64,000 nucleotides of DNA from G963667145 sp963667145 (GTDB taxonomy: Bacteria > Cloacimonadota > Cloacimonadia > G963667145), in contig OY762943.1 of assembly GCA_963667145.1 (NCBI GenBank), forward strand, positions 62,001 to 126,000, written 5' to 3'. Below the pieces are notes generated by a model. It saw only the letters and a program-made list of their open reading frames with translations. It was not told where the DNA came from and made no database searches. Made by a program: the position numbers and the translations under genes. Of this stretch, positions 48,327 through 57,404 are shown one piece after another; the first letter of the stretch is position 1, and every line of letters starts with the position of its first letter.

Positions 48327-48470
48327 TGCACTGAAATGGCAAGGAATTTATATTTTGGACGACTATAACAAAAACACCTTGACCTTTTTTTAACGGAAAC
48401 TAAGTTTCGGACAAATCAAGTTAGGATGCCGTCTGAATGTGAGCATTCTACGGAAGGAGTGAAACTAAAA

Positions 48471-50504
48471 ATGAAAGAAACTCGCAACTTTTTTTTGGTA
48501 GGAGCCCAAGGGTCGGGTAAAACGACATTTTGTGAACAAGTGCTTGCAGATGCAGGCGTTATAGGTAGAGCTGGCAAGGTGGAAGACGGCAATACGGTGA
48601 TGGATTTTACTGCTCAGGAGATTGAGCAAAAGAGTTCTATAAATTTGTCTTTAGCTCAGTTCGAGTGGAAAGGGACAAAGATAAATTTGATAGATACGCC
48701 CGGAAATCCCGATTTCGTTGGGGAGCAAATGGTTTCGACCAAAGCTGCGGAATCTGCGATTATTTTTGCTAACGCTACTGCTGGATTTCAGGCTGGATTG
48801 GAGCTTGCTATTGGGAAGCTCGAGGTTAAGCCAGAGATTTGCAAAGCGATAGTTATCAACAAGATGGATCAGAAAGATGCGAATTTTGACCACGTTTTGC
48901 AGGAAATTCGTGAGCATTCTAATCTTTCGCCTGCTCCAATTTGCATTCCCATCGGTCAAGGTGGAGATTTCCAAGGCGTGGTTCATCTGATTAAGCAGAA
49001 GGCTTATATTGATGGGAAAGAGGTGGAGATTCCCGCCGAGATGAAAGACAATGTTGCCACTGCGTTTGATGTTCTCAGCGAAGCTGTTGCACAGACTTCC
49101 GAAGAGATGTTGGATATTTATTTGGAAAAGGGCGAGTTAGACCAAAATCAGCTTTTGGAAGGCTTGAAATCGGGAATCCGAGAAGGTCTCATCACTCCTG
49201 TATTTGCGTGTTCTTCGGTGGAAGACAAAGCTGTGCGAGTTACGATGGATTGCTTGATTAGGGAGCTTCCGTCTCCGCTGGACGACAACAAGATTAAGGT
49301 GTACAAAAACGGTGAGGAAACCGAAGTGGAAGCCAGTGAGACTGTACCTACTTTGGCTTATATCTTCAAGTCAGTTTCCGAGGGTTCCGTGGGAACTGTT
49401 TGCTACGTTAGAGTGATGTGTGGCACTTTGAAATCGGGCGACACTTTGTATGTCCCAGAGATAGGTAGTAAGGTGAAAATCGGCTCTATGTTTGTGACTG
49501 TGGGCAAAAAGCGGAAAGATGTTCAGGAGCTTGCAGCGGGGCAAGTGGGAGTTTTGGTGAAGTTGAAAGATTGCCAAAGTCTGAACACGCTCACTGCGGA
49601 CAACAGCTTGATGGTTGTTCCTCCGAATTTGCCATCTCCGTATGTGTGGCGGACTATCCTTCCCGAATCTCAAGAGGATGAGAATAAACTCGGAGAAGTT
49701 TTGGAAAAGGTGCTTCAGGAAGACAAAACCGTGCATTTGGACTATAACGAAATGACAAGGCAGTCCGTTTTGTCTGGCATCAGCTTGACGCAACTAAACC
49801 TTATCAAAAAGAGGTTGGAAAGTTCGTATAACGTCAAATGTGATTTGCTCGAGCCTCGAGTTCCGTACATGGAGACGATTAGCAAAAAATCTGAGAGCCA
49901 CTATCGTCACAAAAAGCAGTCTGGTGGCAGAGGTCAGTTTGCCGAGGTGTATTTTAGGGTTTCGCCTATGCAGCGTGGAGAAGGCTTCAAGTTTATTTCG
50001 TCGATTGTTGGAGGGGTTATTCCCAAGGGATTTATTCCGGCTATCGAGAAAGGGCTGAAAGAGACCATCGCCAAGGGAATTGTAGCTGGCTATCCTGTTA
50101 CGGACATCAGTGTGGAGGTTTACGACGGATCATATCACACAGTGGATTCGAGTGAGGCTGCCTTCAAGACAGCAGCATCGATGGCTCTCAAGGAGGGGTT
50201 TGTAGCTGCCAATCCAGTGATTTTGGAGCCTATTCACAATGTGGAAATCAATATTCCGAGCCAATATATGGGCGATGTGATTAGCGATTTGTCTTCTCGC
50301 AGAGGTGTGGTGAACGGGATGAACCAGAAAGGGAAAAATCAGGTGATAGAGGCTTTGTTGCCACTATCTGAACTTTTCAGTTATTTCCCAACTCTCAAAT
50401 CACTTACGCAGGGTAGAGGCAGATTTATCCAAAAGTTTTCTCATTATCAGATTTTGCAACCCGATTTGGCTCAAAAGCTAATGGAAGAGAAAGACAAAGA
50501 GTAA
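48471..50504 (+). CDS. EF-G-like translation GTPase (FusA2 type)
   Basis: The 677-residue protein has the full EF-G domain order: G domain with P-loop VGAQGSGKTTFCEQV, switch I SSINLSLAQFEWKG, switch II DTPGNPDF and NKMDQ; domain II; and the translocase tail GGRGQFAEVYFRV..GVIPKGFIPAIEKG. Switch II has N79 where EF-G has the catalytic histidine of DTPGHVDF, placing it with the EF-G-like paralogues rather than the main elongation factor. AAGGAG fixes the start at 48471. It is not beside rpsL/rpsG/tuf. A role in ribosome recycling, stress or back-translocation is possible; no function is proved. Confidence 0.87.
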   Translation: MKETRNFFLVGAQGSGKTTFCEQVLADAGVIGRAGKVEDGNTVMDFTAQEIEQKSSINLSLAQFEWKGTKINLIDTPGNPDFVGEQMVSTKAAESAIIFANATAGFQAGLELAIGKLEVKPEICKAIVINKMDQKDANFDHVLQEIREHSNLSPAPICIPIGQGGDFQGVVHLIKQKAYIDGKEVEIPAEMKDNVATAFDVLSEAVAQTSEEMLDIYLEKGELDQNQLLEGLKSGIREGLITPVFACSSVEDKAVRVTMDCLIRELPSPLDDNKIKVYKNGEETEVEASETVPTLAYIFKSVSEGSVGTVCYVRVMCGTLKSGDTLYVPEIGSKVKIGSMFVTVGKKRKDVQELAAGQVGVLVKLKDCQSLNTLTADNSLMVVPPNLPSPYVWRTILPESQEDENKLGEVLEKVLQEDKTVHLDYNEMTRQSVLSGISLTQLNLIKKRLESSYNVKCDLLEPRVPYMETISKKSESHYRHKKQSGGRGQFAEVYFRVSPMQRGEGFKFISSIVGGVIPKGFIPAIEKGLKETIAKGIVAGYPVTDISVEVYDGSYHTVDSSEAAFKTAASMALKEGFVAANPVILEPIHNVEINIPSQYMGDVISDLSSRRGVVNGMNQKGKNQVIEALLPLSELFSYFPTLKSLTQGRGRFIQKFSHYQILQPDLAQKLMEEKDKE

Positions 50505-50640
50505 TATTTGAGCTGATTAAGTTTTAATTTTAGAGCCTCTTGAAGGTCGGTAGCTTTGTTATAAAAAGTATTTGACATCAAGGGGCTTTCTTAAATTGTG
50601 GGGTTAATTTGATTGCTATGTGGCGTTGCTTGTATAGATA

Positions 50641-50726
50641 GCGAGAGTGGTGAAATTGGTAAACGCACTGGACTTAGAATCCAGCGAGCTACGCTCTTGA
50701 GGGTTCGAGTCCCTCCTCTCGCACCA
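50641..50726 (+). tRNA. tRNA-Leu (TAG)
   Basis: The 86-nt gene has acceptor GCGAGAG / CTCTCGC, anticodon stem CTGGA / TCCAG with loop CTTAGAA giving TAG, a long variable arm (CGAGCTACGCTCTTG) typical of leucine tRNA, a T arm and encoded CCA. A TTGACA box lies at 50572-50577. Confidence 0.96.
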
Positions 50727-50803
50727 TTTTCATTTCTCTTTGTTTTCTTGAGATGGAGAAATGATTTTTTTTATGATTTTAGACTACAGGAGTAGGAGTT
50801 TTG

Positions 50804-52078
50804 ATGAATATTGAACTTAAAGAAATTAGTCAATGTAAGAGGGAAGTGACGGTTATTTTTCCGTCTGATTTGGTGAATGCGGAGTATCAAAAATCTTTGA
50901 AAAAATATTCCAAGATGGTGAATATCAAAGGTTTCAGAAAGGGTAAAGCACCTTTATCGATGATTAAGGAAAAATACGGCGAGTCGATTGCCATGCAATT
51001 TAAGGAAGATTTTGCTTCCGATCAATATAAAAATGTTGTGGATGAATTGGAGATTAAGCCTTTGACACCTGGGAACATTGTGGATATTAGTGGCGAGGTT
51101 GATGCGGAATTGACAGTGAAATATTCGTATGAGGTCGCACCGAAAATCGAGAAAGTTGACTACGAAGGCGTGGAAATGGTTTTCGAGGAGAAAAAAGTTG
51201 GAGCCACAGAAGTGAACAGCGAACTGGAAAACCTAAGATACAAATTGGCTCAATCTGTTGATATTGATGCTAATCCCAAAAAGGGCGACACCATTTATGC
51301 GGACATGAAGTTTGTGGAGAGCGGAAAAGAGTTCAAGAGGAATTTCATTTACGGTAGCACTCCTTATGGCAAGAAATTTGAAGAAGATTTGAAAGGTGTG
51401 AAAGTTGGTGATGAGCTTGCTTCGCAAATGGACTATAGCAAAGAGAAAGATGGCTCTGACATGAAAGATGTGGAGCTGAAGATTACCGCTATCAAGAGAT
51501 TGGAATTGCCAAAAATTGATGACGAGTTCGCTAAGGATGCTGGATTTGAAGATTTGAAATCTATGAAAGCTGACATCAAAAATGATATGAAAGCAAGAAT
51601 GGATGTGGAAAATATGGCTCTGAAGAAGCAAGCGATGGTGGCTGGTTTGGCCAAAGTCAATGACTTGGAAGTTCCTCAAGAGTTGGTGCATCAGTATGCT
51701 CAGCAAATGTCACAACCTTATGCTAAGGCGTATAAATCTCAATTGAGTAGCATTATGCCGATGTTCGTTGGTATGGCAGAGGCTCAACTCAAAGAGATGT
51801 ATGTGATGGAATTTTTTAGAGAAAGTCTTGGCGTGAAGCTCACAGATGCGGAAAAAGAAAAGTTCATTACTTTTAATGCTGGTGGCATGAAGATGGAATT
51901 GGCTGATTACAAAGAAAAATATAAAGCCAGTATCGCTGATGAAGAAAAATATTTTGCTCCTGCACTGGATAACAAAATTGTGGATAAAATTATCAAAAAA
52001 ATGGTTGTTGTTACTCCTGAAGATAAGCAAAAAGAGACCGAAGTTCCCAAAGAAGAAGCAAAAAAAGAGGATAAATAA
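50804..52078 (+). CDS. tig: trigger factor
   Basis: The 424-residue ribosome-associated chaperone has the ribosome-binding signature in VNIKGFRKGKAPLSMIKEKY, a PPIase-like middle domain (KKGDTIYADMKFVESGKEF) that seems degenerate, and a long helical chaperone C-terminus ending in Lys/Glu repeats. It heads the usual tig-clpP-clpX operon; the clpP ATG overlaps its stop by one base. ATG 50804 follows AGGAGTAGGAG; an in-frame TTG three bases earlier is less likely. Confidence 0.93.
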   Translation: MNIELKEISQCKREVTVIFPSDLVNAEYQKSLKKYSKMVNIKGFRKGKAPLSMIKEKYGESIAMQFKEDFASDQYKNVVDELEIKPLTPGNIVDISGEVDAELTVKYSYEVAPKIEKVDYEGVEMVFEEKKVGATEVNSELENLRYKLAQSVDIDANPKKGDTIYADMKFVESGKEFKRNFIYGSTPYGKKFEEDLKGVKVGDELASQMDYSKEKDGSDMKDVELKITAIKRLELPKIDDEFAKDAGFEDLKSMKADIKNDMKARMDVENMALKKQAMVAGLAKVNDLEVPQELVHQYAQQMSQPYAKAYKSQLSSIMPMFVGMAEAQLKEMYVMEFFRESLGVKLTDAEKEKFITFNAGGMKMELADYKEKYKASIADEEKYFAPALDNKIVDKIIKKMVVVTPEDKQKETEVPKEEAKKEDK

Positions 52079-52668
52079 TGTCTTTTGTACCCATGGTGGT
52101 GGAGCAATCTGGACGCACGGAGAGAGCGTACGATATTTTTTCGCGTCTTCTCAAAGATAGAATTATTTTCATTGGCTCGCAGATTGATGACAACGTTGCG
52201 AACTTGGTGTGTGCTCAGCTGTTGCATTTGGAGAGCGAAGACCACAATAAGGACATTTATCTCTACATCAATTCGCCTGGTGGTGTTGTTACTGCTGGAT
52301 TGGCGATTTATGACACGATGCAATTTATTGCTCCCAAGGTTTCCACTATTTGCATAGGTCAGGCTTGTTCCATGGCTGCGGTTTTGCTCGCAGGAGGAGC
52401 AGCTGGCAAGAGGTTTGCACTGCGAAATTCCCGCGTGATGATTCATCAGCCTTTGGGTGGTATGCAAGGTCAAGCGAGCGACATTGAGATACACACTGCG
52501 GAAATTTTGAAGGTTCGCGATAAGCTCAACGGAATTTTGAAAGAGCATACTGGCAAATCGCTAAAGCAAATTGAGAAAGATACAAATCGTGATTTTTTTA
52601 TGTCGGCGGACGAGAGCAAGGCGTACGGCATCATCGACAAAGTGATGGTAAATAGGAGTCAAAATTAA
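52078..52668 (+). CDS. clpP: ATP-dependent Clp protease proteolytic subunit
   Basis: The 196-residue serine peptidase has an intact triad, S98 (GQACSMAAVLL), H123 (MIHQPLGG) and D172 (DTNRDFFM), and the chamber motif YINSPGGVVTAGLAIYDTMQ. The residue before the active Ser is Cys instead of the usual Ala (GQAASM). It forms the 14-mer barrel that works with ClpX, encoded next. Length is that of mature ClpP, with little or no propeptide. Confidence 0.97.
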   Translation: MSFVPMVVEQSGRTERAYDIFSRLLKDRIIFIGSQIDDNVANLVCAQLLHLESEDHNKDIYLYINSPGGVVTAGLAIYDTMQFIAPKVSTICIGQACSMAAVLLAGGAAGKRFALRNSRVMIHQPLGGMQGQASDIEIHTAEILKVRDKLNGILKEHTGKSLKQIEKDTNRDFFMSADESKAYGIIDKVMVNRSQN

Positions 52669-52669
52669 T

Positions 52670-53884
52670 ATGGCTGAATTTGATTCGAAAAGATGTTCTT
52701 TTTGCGGTGAACGCGAATCTGAAGACAGACGGCTGATTAGGGTTGCCGATGTTGCTATCTGCAACGAGTGTGTTTCCCACTGTGCCAACATCTTTGCCGA
52801 GGAAGAAAAAGTGACTGAGAATGTTGGTGAGAACACTGAGAAATTGCCAACTCCCGGAGAGATAAAAAAGCATTTGGACGAATATGTCATTGGGCAAGAT
52901 GGTCCTAAAAAGACTATCGCCGTGGCTGTTTACAATCACTACAAGCGAGTGTGGAAAGCTGAGCAAGACGGAGATGTGAAGATAGAAAAGAGCAATATTT
53001 TGATGCTTGGTCCTACTGGCTCGGGAAAAACTTACATCGCTCAAACTTTGGCAAAATTACTCAAAGTGCCTTTTGCTATAGCCGATGCAACTACCCTGAC
53101 GGAAGCTGGTTATGTCGGTGAGGACGTCGAAAATATTTTGGTTAGGCTTTTGCAAAACGCTGAGTACGATGTAGCCAAGGCTGAAAAGGGCATCATCTAT
53201 GTTGATGAGATAGATAAAATTGCTCGCAAGTCTGAGAGTACTAGCATTACCAGAGACGTTTCGGGAGAAGGTGTGCAACAAGCAATTTTGAAGATTTTGG
53301 AAGGGACTATAGTGAACGTTCCGCCAAAAGGTGGTCGCAAGCATCCTAATCAAGAGTTTATTCAGATTGATACCACGAATATTTTGTTCATTGTGGGCGG
53401 AGCTTTTGCGGGTATCGAGAAGATTATCAAAAACAGAGTAAACAAAAAAAATATCGGTTTCGATTCCACGATAATTTCCACCGAGCAGAAAGAAGAGCTT
53501 ATGCATCAAGTCAACTATGAGGACATTTTGCGTTATGGGATTATCCCCGAGATGATAGGCAGATTGCCCGTGGTGACGACTTTTGACAGGCTGGACAAGG
53601 AAGCTTTGGTGAGCATTTTGACGGAGCCAAAAAACTCTTTGGTCAAGCAATATCAGGCTTTGTTTGCTTTGGAAGGCGTGGATTTGGTGCTGACGGAAGA
53701 AGCTGTGGAGAAGGTTGCTGAATTGGCACTGATGCAGAAGCTGGGTGCACGCAGTTTGCGGTCTATCATGGAAAAAAGTATGTTGGACATCATGTATCAC
53801 GTGCCTGATATTGACGGTGTGCAAAAGTGTGTCGTTGGGCAAGATGTGATAACCAAAGGTGAAAAGCCAGATTATGAATTTTAA
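52670..53884 (+). CDS. clpX: ATP-dependent Clp protease ATPase subunit ClpX
   Basis: A 404-residue AAA+ unfoldase. Its zinc-binding domain (CSFCGERESEDRRLIRV, CNECVSHC) carries the four cysteines; Walker A is GPTGSGKTYIAQTL, Walker B is GIIYVDEIDKIARKSES, and the ClpP-docking region and sensor 2 (QKLGARSLRSIMEK) are present. It selects and unfolds substrates for ClpP. It starts two bases after clpP. A hairpin terminator follows. Confidence 0.97.
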   Translation: MAEFDSKRCSFCGERESEDRRLIRVADVAICNECVSHCANIFAEEEKVTENVGENTEKLPTPGEIKKHLDEYVIGQDGPKKTIAVAVYNHYKRVWKAEQDGDVKIEKSNILMLGPTGSGKTYIAQTLAKLLKVPFAIADATTLTEAGYVGEDVENILVRLLQNAEYDVAKAEKGIIYVDEIDKIARKSESTSITRDVSGEGVQQAILKILEGTIVNVPPKGGRKHPNQEFIQIDTTNILFIVGGAFAGIEKIIKNRVNKKNIGFDSTIISTEQKEELMHQVNYEDILRYGIIPEMIGRLPVVTTFDRLDKEALVSILTEPKNSLVKQYQALFALEGVDLVLTEEAVEKVAELALMQKLGARSLRSIMEKSMLDIMYHVPDIDGVQKCVVGQDVITKGEKPDYEF

Positions 53885-53902
53885 CTAAAACTATTTTATA
53901 GA

Positions 53903-53938
53903 AACGTCTCGAAATTTTGATTTTGAGGCGTTTTTTTA
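53903..53938 (+). terminator. terminator after clpX
   Basis: AACGTCTC pairs with GAGGCGTT (one G-T pair) across a 14-base loop, followed by seven T. Confidence 0.8.
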
Positions 53939-53941
53939 TGT

Positions 53942-53995
53942 TTAACCAAATCTTAACAAAACTCTTATAAAATTTTAACATTTCGAACGTATAAT
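53942..53995 (+). promoter_or_regulatory. Pho-type operator with four 11-bp direct repeats and a -10 box before pstS
   Basis: TTAACC (53942-53947), TTAACA (53953-53958), CTTATA (53964-53969) and TTAACA (53975-53980) start exactly 11 bases apart, one helical turn. This is the arrangement of PhoP/PhoB tandem sites (in B. subtilis TTAACA-like hexamers at 11-bp steps). A perfect TATAAT (53990-53995) follows nine bases after the last repeat, without a good -35, as expected for a promoter activated by a bound response regulator. The PhoB-like regulator at 6176 is the likely ligand. Confidence 0.8.
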
Positions 53996-54055
53996 AGTTA
54001 TAGAAAGTTGAAATCAATTTTCGACTAATGTATGTAAAATTAAGGAGAAAACGAA

Positions 54056-54865
54056 ATGAAAAAAATTATGATTTTGTTAATCGTGAGTTTAATGGGAATT
54101 TTTGGTTGTGGCAAGAATGTGGAGAAAGTTACGATAGCAGGCTCTACAACCGTATTGCCAATAGCTCAATCCACAGCAGAAGCGTTCATGGGAGAAAACG
54201 ACAACGCAGATGTGAGCGTTCGTGGTGGAGGCTCTTCCGTGGGTATAGTCAGCGTTTTGGAAGGAACTGTTGATATTGGCAATGCTTCACGTTTGGCTAA
54301 AGACAAGGAAATAAAAAAAGCTAAGGAAGCTAATATAGACTTAGTTCAGCACATAGTGGCGTTTGATGGGATTGCAGTTATCACAGATAGAGGCAACAGT
54401 GTTGCTGAGATTAGCTTGGACGACCTCAGGAAAATATATAGCGGAGAATATACCAACTGGAAACAGCTTGGTGGTAGCGACCAGACGATTGTTGTTATCA
54501 GCAGAGATGCCTCTTCTGGTACATTTGAGACTTTTGAGAAGAGAGTGATGCATGAGGAAGAAATTATCGCTTCCGCTTTGAACTTGGGCTCAAACAACGC
54601 AGTGGTTACGAGTGTAAAATCTACTGAAGGTGCCATAGGTTACATTGGTTACGGCTACATCATTCCTGAAGTGAACGTCCTGAATGTTGATGGAGTGAAG
54701 ATTAGCAAAGAAGCTATCAAGTCTGGCGAATATGCCATTTCCAGATCTCTGCAAATGTACACCAATGGGCAACCTGAGGGCATGGCTAAGAAATATTTGG
54801 ATTTTGTGAAATCTGCAAAAGGTCAAAAAATCGTGGCTAAACAAGGGTTTGTTGAGATTAACTAA
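54056..54865 (+). CDS. pstS: phosphate ABC transporter substrate-binding lipoprotein
   Basis: The 269-residue protein is a lipoprotein by its signal MKKIMILLIVSLMGIFGC. The mature chain has TIAGSTTVLPIAQ, VRGGGSSVGIVSVLEG, VISRDASSGTFETFEK and GAIGYIGYGYI, the phosphate-binding motifs of PstS. It delivers phosphate to PstCAB in the inner membrane. AAGGAG lies before the ATG and the Pho-type operator is upstream. The gene begins a five-gene pstSCAB-phoU operon without internal terminators. Confidence 0.96.
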   Translation: MKKIMILLIVSLMGIFGCGKNVEKVTIAGSTTVLPIAQSTAEAFMGENDNADVSVRGGGSSVGIVSVLEGTVDIGNASRLAKDKEIKKAKEANIDLVQHIVAFDGIAVITDRGNSVAEISLDDLRKIYSGEYTNWKQLGGSDQTIVVISRDASSGTFETFEKRVMHEEEIIASALNLGSNNAVVTSVKSTEGAIGYIGYGYIIPEVNVLNVDGVKISKEAIKSGEYAISRSLQMYTNGQPEGMAKKYLDFVKSAKGQKIVAKQGFVEIN

Positions 54866-54900
54866 TTTGAATTGTATAACGTTAAGGATATTTTAAAACC

Positions 54901-55767
54901 GTGAAAAAAAAAGAAAAATTGTTTGATTTTGTAGTCTATTTGTCGGCTGTGAGTGTTGTGTTGGCTCTTTTGGGAATAGTATTCAGCGTGTTCGGAGAGG
55001 GAGTTAGGGTGTTCAATGCGGTGTCTTTCGGAGATTTTATTTTCAATACCGAATGGAGACCGACAGCGAGTGAGCCGATATTTGGAATAGGTGCGATTAT
55101 AGTTGGTTCTCTCGTGGTAACGGTGGGAGCGATGGTTGTTGCAATCCCCTTGGGACTTGGCTCGGGCATCTATTTGGCTGAGTTTGCAGGGAACAAGTTT
55201 CGTGAAATCATTAAGCCGACCATCGAATTGTTAGCTGGAATACCGTCTGTAGTTTACGGATTGTTCGGTATGGTTGTTCTGTCACCGTTTGTGCAAAACT
55301 ATTTGGGAGCTGACATCGGGCTGAATCTATTCACAACTTCGATAGTGCTGGGAATAATGGTTGTGCCGATTATCTGTTCCGTAACCGAAGATGCCCTTTC
55401 CGTAGTGCCAAACTCTTTGCGAGAAGCCTCATTGGGTTTGGGAGCAAACAAGTGGGAAACAACCGTGAAAGTGGTTGTCCCTGCTGCCAAAAGCGGAATT
55501 TTGAAGTCGTTGGTACTTGGTCTCGGTAGAGCTGTGGGAGAGACGATGGTAGTGGTGATGTTGGCAGGAGGCTCGGCGATAATTCCCAAAAGCATCTTCA
55601 GTCCTGTGCGTCCGATGCCCGCTACAGTCGCCGCTGAGATGGGCGAAACTGTGATAGGTTCCAGCCATTATCATGCTTTGTTCGCTATCAGTATGATTTT
55701 GTTCGTAGTATGTTTCGGATTGGTTTTGCTGGCGAACTACTTATCCAATAGAGGGGTGGAAGCATGA
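54901..55767 (+). CDS. pstC: phosphate ABC transporter permease PstC
   Basis: A 288-residue inner-membrane permease with about six helices. It contains the EAA-like loop ALSVVPNSLREASLGLGANK, the AGIPSVVYGLFGM segment and GRAVGETMVVVMLAG, features shared by PstC and PstA. A GTG start (GTGAAAAAAAAAGAA) is used with a weak ribosome site. It overlaps pstA by four bases. With PstA it forms the phosphate channel. Confidence 0.95.
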   Translation: MKKKEKLFDFVVYLSAVSVVLALLGIVFSVFGEGVRVFNAVSFGDFIFNTEWRPTASEPIFGIGAIIVGSLVVTVGAMVVAIPLGLGSGIYLAEFAGNKFREIIKPTIELLAGIPSVVYGLFGMVVLSPFVQNYLGADIGLNLFTTSIVLGIMVVPIICSVTEDALSVVPNSLREASLGLGANKWETTVKVVVPAAKSGILKSLVLGLGRAVGETMVVVMLAGGSAIIPKSIFSPVRPMPATVAAEMGETVIGSSHYHALFAISMILFVVCFGLVLLANYLSNRGVEA

Positions 55768-56612
55768 TGAATAGAGACAGCAAAGGCAAATTGGGGCAAG
55801 CCCTTTTGATAGTGTGTATTGCAGTCACCTGTGTGTTTTTGCTTATATTTTTGGCTGATGTTCTTTTTCGCGGAGCTTCCGTATTGTCTTGGGAGTTTTT
55901 GTTTTCCAAACCTCGCAACGAGATGACGGAAGGCGGAGTTTTCCCTGCAATCTTCGGAACATTTCTTTTGACTCTGGCTTCGATAGTCATCGCCACGCCT
56001 TTGGCGATTTTGAGTGCGACTTATCTCACTTATTATGCTAAGGAAGGTGTGTTCAAACGTACGGTGCAGATAGCTTTGGATACTTTGGCAGGTGTGCCTT
56101 CCATCGTTTACGGACTGTTTGGACTAACGATATTTGTGAAGATGCTGAGCATGGGCGTGAGTTTGTTGGCAGGAGCTTGCACATTGGCTGTGTTGGTGTT
56201 GCCAGTGATAGTTTCCAACGCTCACGAGGCTTTCAACAAAGTTCCGCAGGACTTCATCGAGGCTTCTTACGGATTGGGTGCAAACAAGATGCAGACTATT
56301 CTGAAGGTTTCTTTGCCAGTTGCGTTGCCCAATATTTTGACTGGAGTGATAATCAGCATCGGGAGAGTTGCAGGCGAAACAGCTCCGATTATGTTCACGG
56401 CTGTGACTTTTTATTCCAGATTTTTGCCAACGGGCTTGCTCTCAGAAGTGATGGCTTTGCCTTATCACATTTACGCCTTGGTTAGCGAGGGTGTGCATCC
56501 CGAGAGCCAAATACCGATTGCTTATGGTTCAGCTTTCATTCTGATAATTCTTGTTGTTGGAGTGAGTTCGCTGGCTGTGGTGATGCGGTATAGAATTAGA
56601 AAAAATAGATAA
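55764..56612 (+). CDS. pstA: phosphate ABC transporter permease PstA
   Basis: The 282-residue partner of PstC has about six helices, the loop FNKVPQDFIEASYGLGANKM, LAGVPSIVYGLFGLT and GRVAGETAPIMFTAV. These motifs are near copies of those in PstC, as expected for paired permeases. Coupled to pstC by a four-base overlap. Confidence 0.95.
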   Translation: MMNRDSKGKLGQALLIVCIAVTCVFLLIFLADVLFRGASVLSWEFLFSKPRNEMTEGGVFPAIFGTFLLTLASIVIATPLAILSATYLTYYAKEGVFKRTVQIALDTLAGVPSIVYGLFGLTIFVKMLSMGVSLLAGACTLAVLVLPVIVSNAHEAFNKVPQDFIEASYGLGANKMQTILKVSLPVALPNILTGVIISIGRVAGETAPIMFTAVTFYSRFLPTGLLSEVMALPYHIYALVSEGVHPESQIPIAYGSAFILIILVVGVSSLAVVMRYRIRKNR

Positions 56613-56625
56613 GAAAGGGAAACTG

Positions 56626-57375
56626 ATGAGTATAATAAAAACAGAAAACTTGAATTTGTGGTTCGCTGATAACCACGTCCTGAAAAATATAAATATGGAA
56701 GTGCAGACGAACAAAATTACTGCTCTAATTGGACCTTCTGGCTGTGGAAAATCGACTTTGCTTAGGACTTTTAACCGAATGAACGATTTGTCGCCTGTGC
56801 TAAAGATTGACGGAAAAGTATTTTTGGAAGGCAGAAATATTTTCGACAAGAGTTGCAATGTGAACGAACTGAGAACTCAAGTCGGAATGGTGTTCCAAAG
56901 ACCAAATCCGTTCCCAAAATCTATTTACGAAAATATTTGCTATGGTCCAAAACTGCGTGGAATTCCCAAAAAAGATTTGGAAGAGAAAGTTGTGACTTCG
57001 CTGAAATCTGCTTGGATATGGGACGAAGTGAAAGACCGACTGCACAAGAGTGCGACCAAACTCTCTGGTGGTCAGCAACAGCGACTATGTATCGCCAGAG
57101 CCATTGCCAACGATTCCAAGGTGCTTTTGCTGGACGAACCCACGTCTGCTCTTGACCCGAAATCCACACTCAAGATAGAGGAACTTTGCTTGAAGTTGAA
57201 AAAGAAGATGACAATTTTGATTGTGACTCACAACATTGGGCAGGCTGGCAGGATTTCGGACAACACAGCGTTTATGTATTTGGGCGACTTGGTAGAGTTT
57301 GGCAAGACCAGACATATGTTCACCAATCCGAAAGAAAAGATGACCGAAGATTATTTGCAAGGCAATTTCGGTTAA
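56626..57375 (+). CDS. pstB: phosphate ABC transporter ATP-binding protein PstB
   Basis: The 249-residue ATPase has Walker A GPSGCGKSTLLRTFNRMND, signature LSGGQQQRLCIARAIA, Walker B LLLDEPTSALDP and the switch His in LIVTHNIGQAGR. RTFNRMNDL is a PstB-specific motif. It powers phosphate import through PstCA. The C-terminal segment is slightly divergent (GQAGRISDNTAFMYLGDLVE). Thirteen bases follow pstA before its start. Confidence 0.96.
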   Translation: MSIIKTENLNLWFADNHVLKNINMEVQTNKITALIGPSGCGKSTLLRTFNRMNDLSPVLKIDGKVFLEGRNIFDKSCNVNELRTQVGMVFQRPNPFPKSIYENICYGPKLRGIPKKDLEEKVVTSLKSAWIWDEVKDRLHKSATKLSGGQQQRLCIARAIANDSKVLLLDEPTSALDPKSTLKIEELCLKLKKKMTILIVTHNIGQAGRISDNTAFMYLGDLVEFGKTRHMFTNPKEKMTEDYLQGNFG

Positions 57376-57404
57376 TAGCGGGAATTTAAGGAGAGACAGA
57401 ATTT

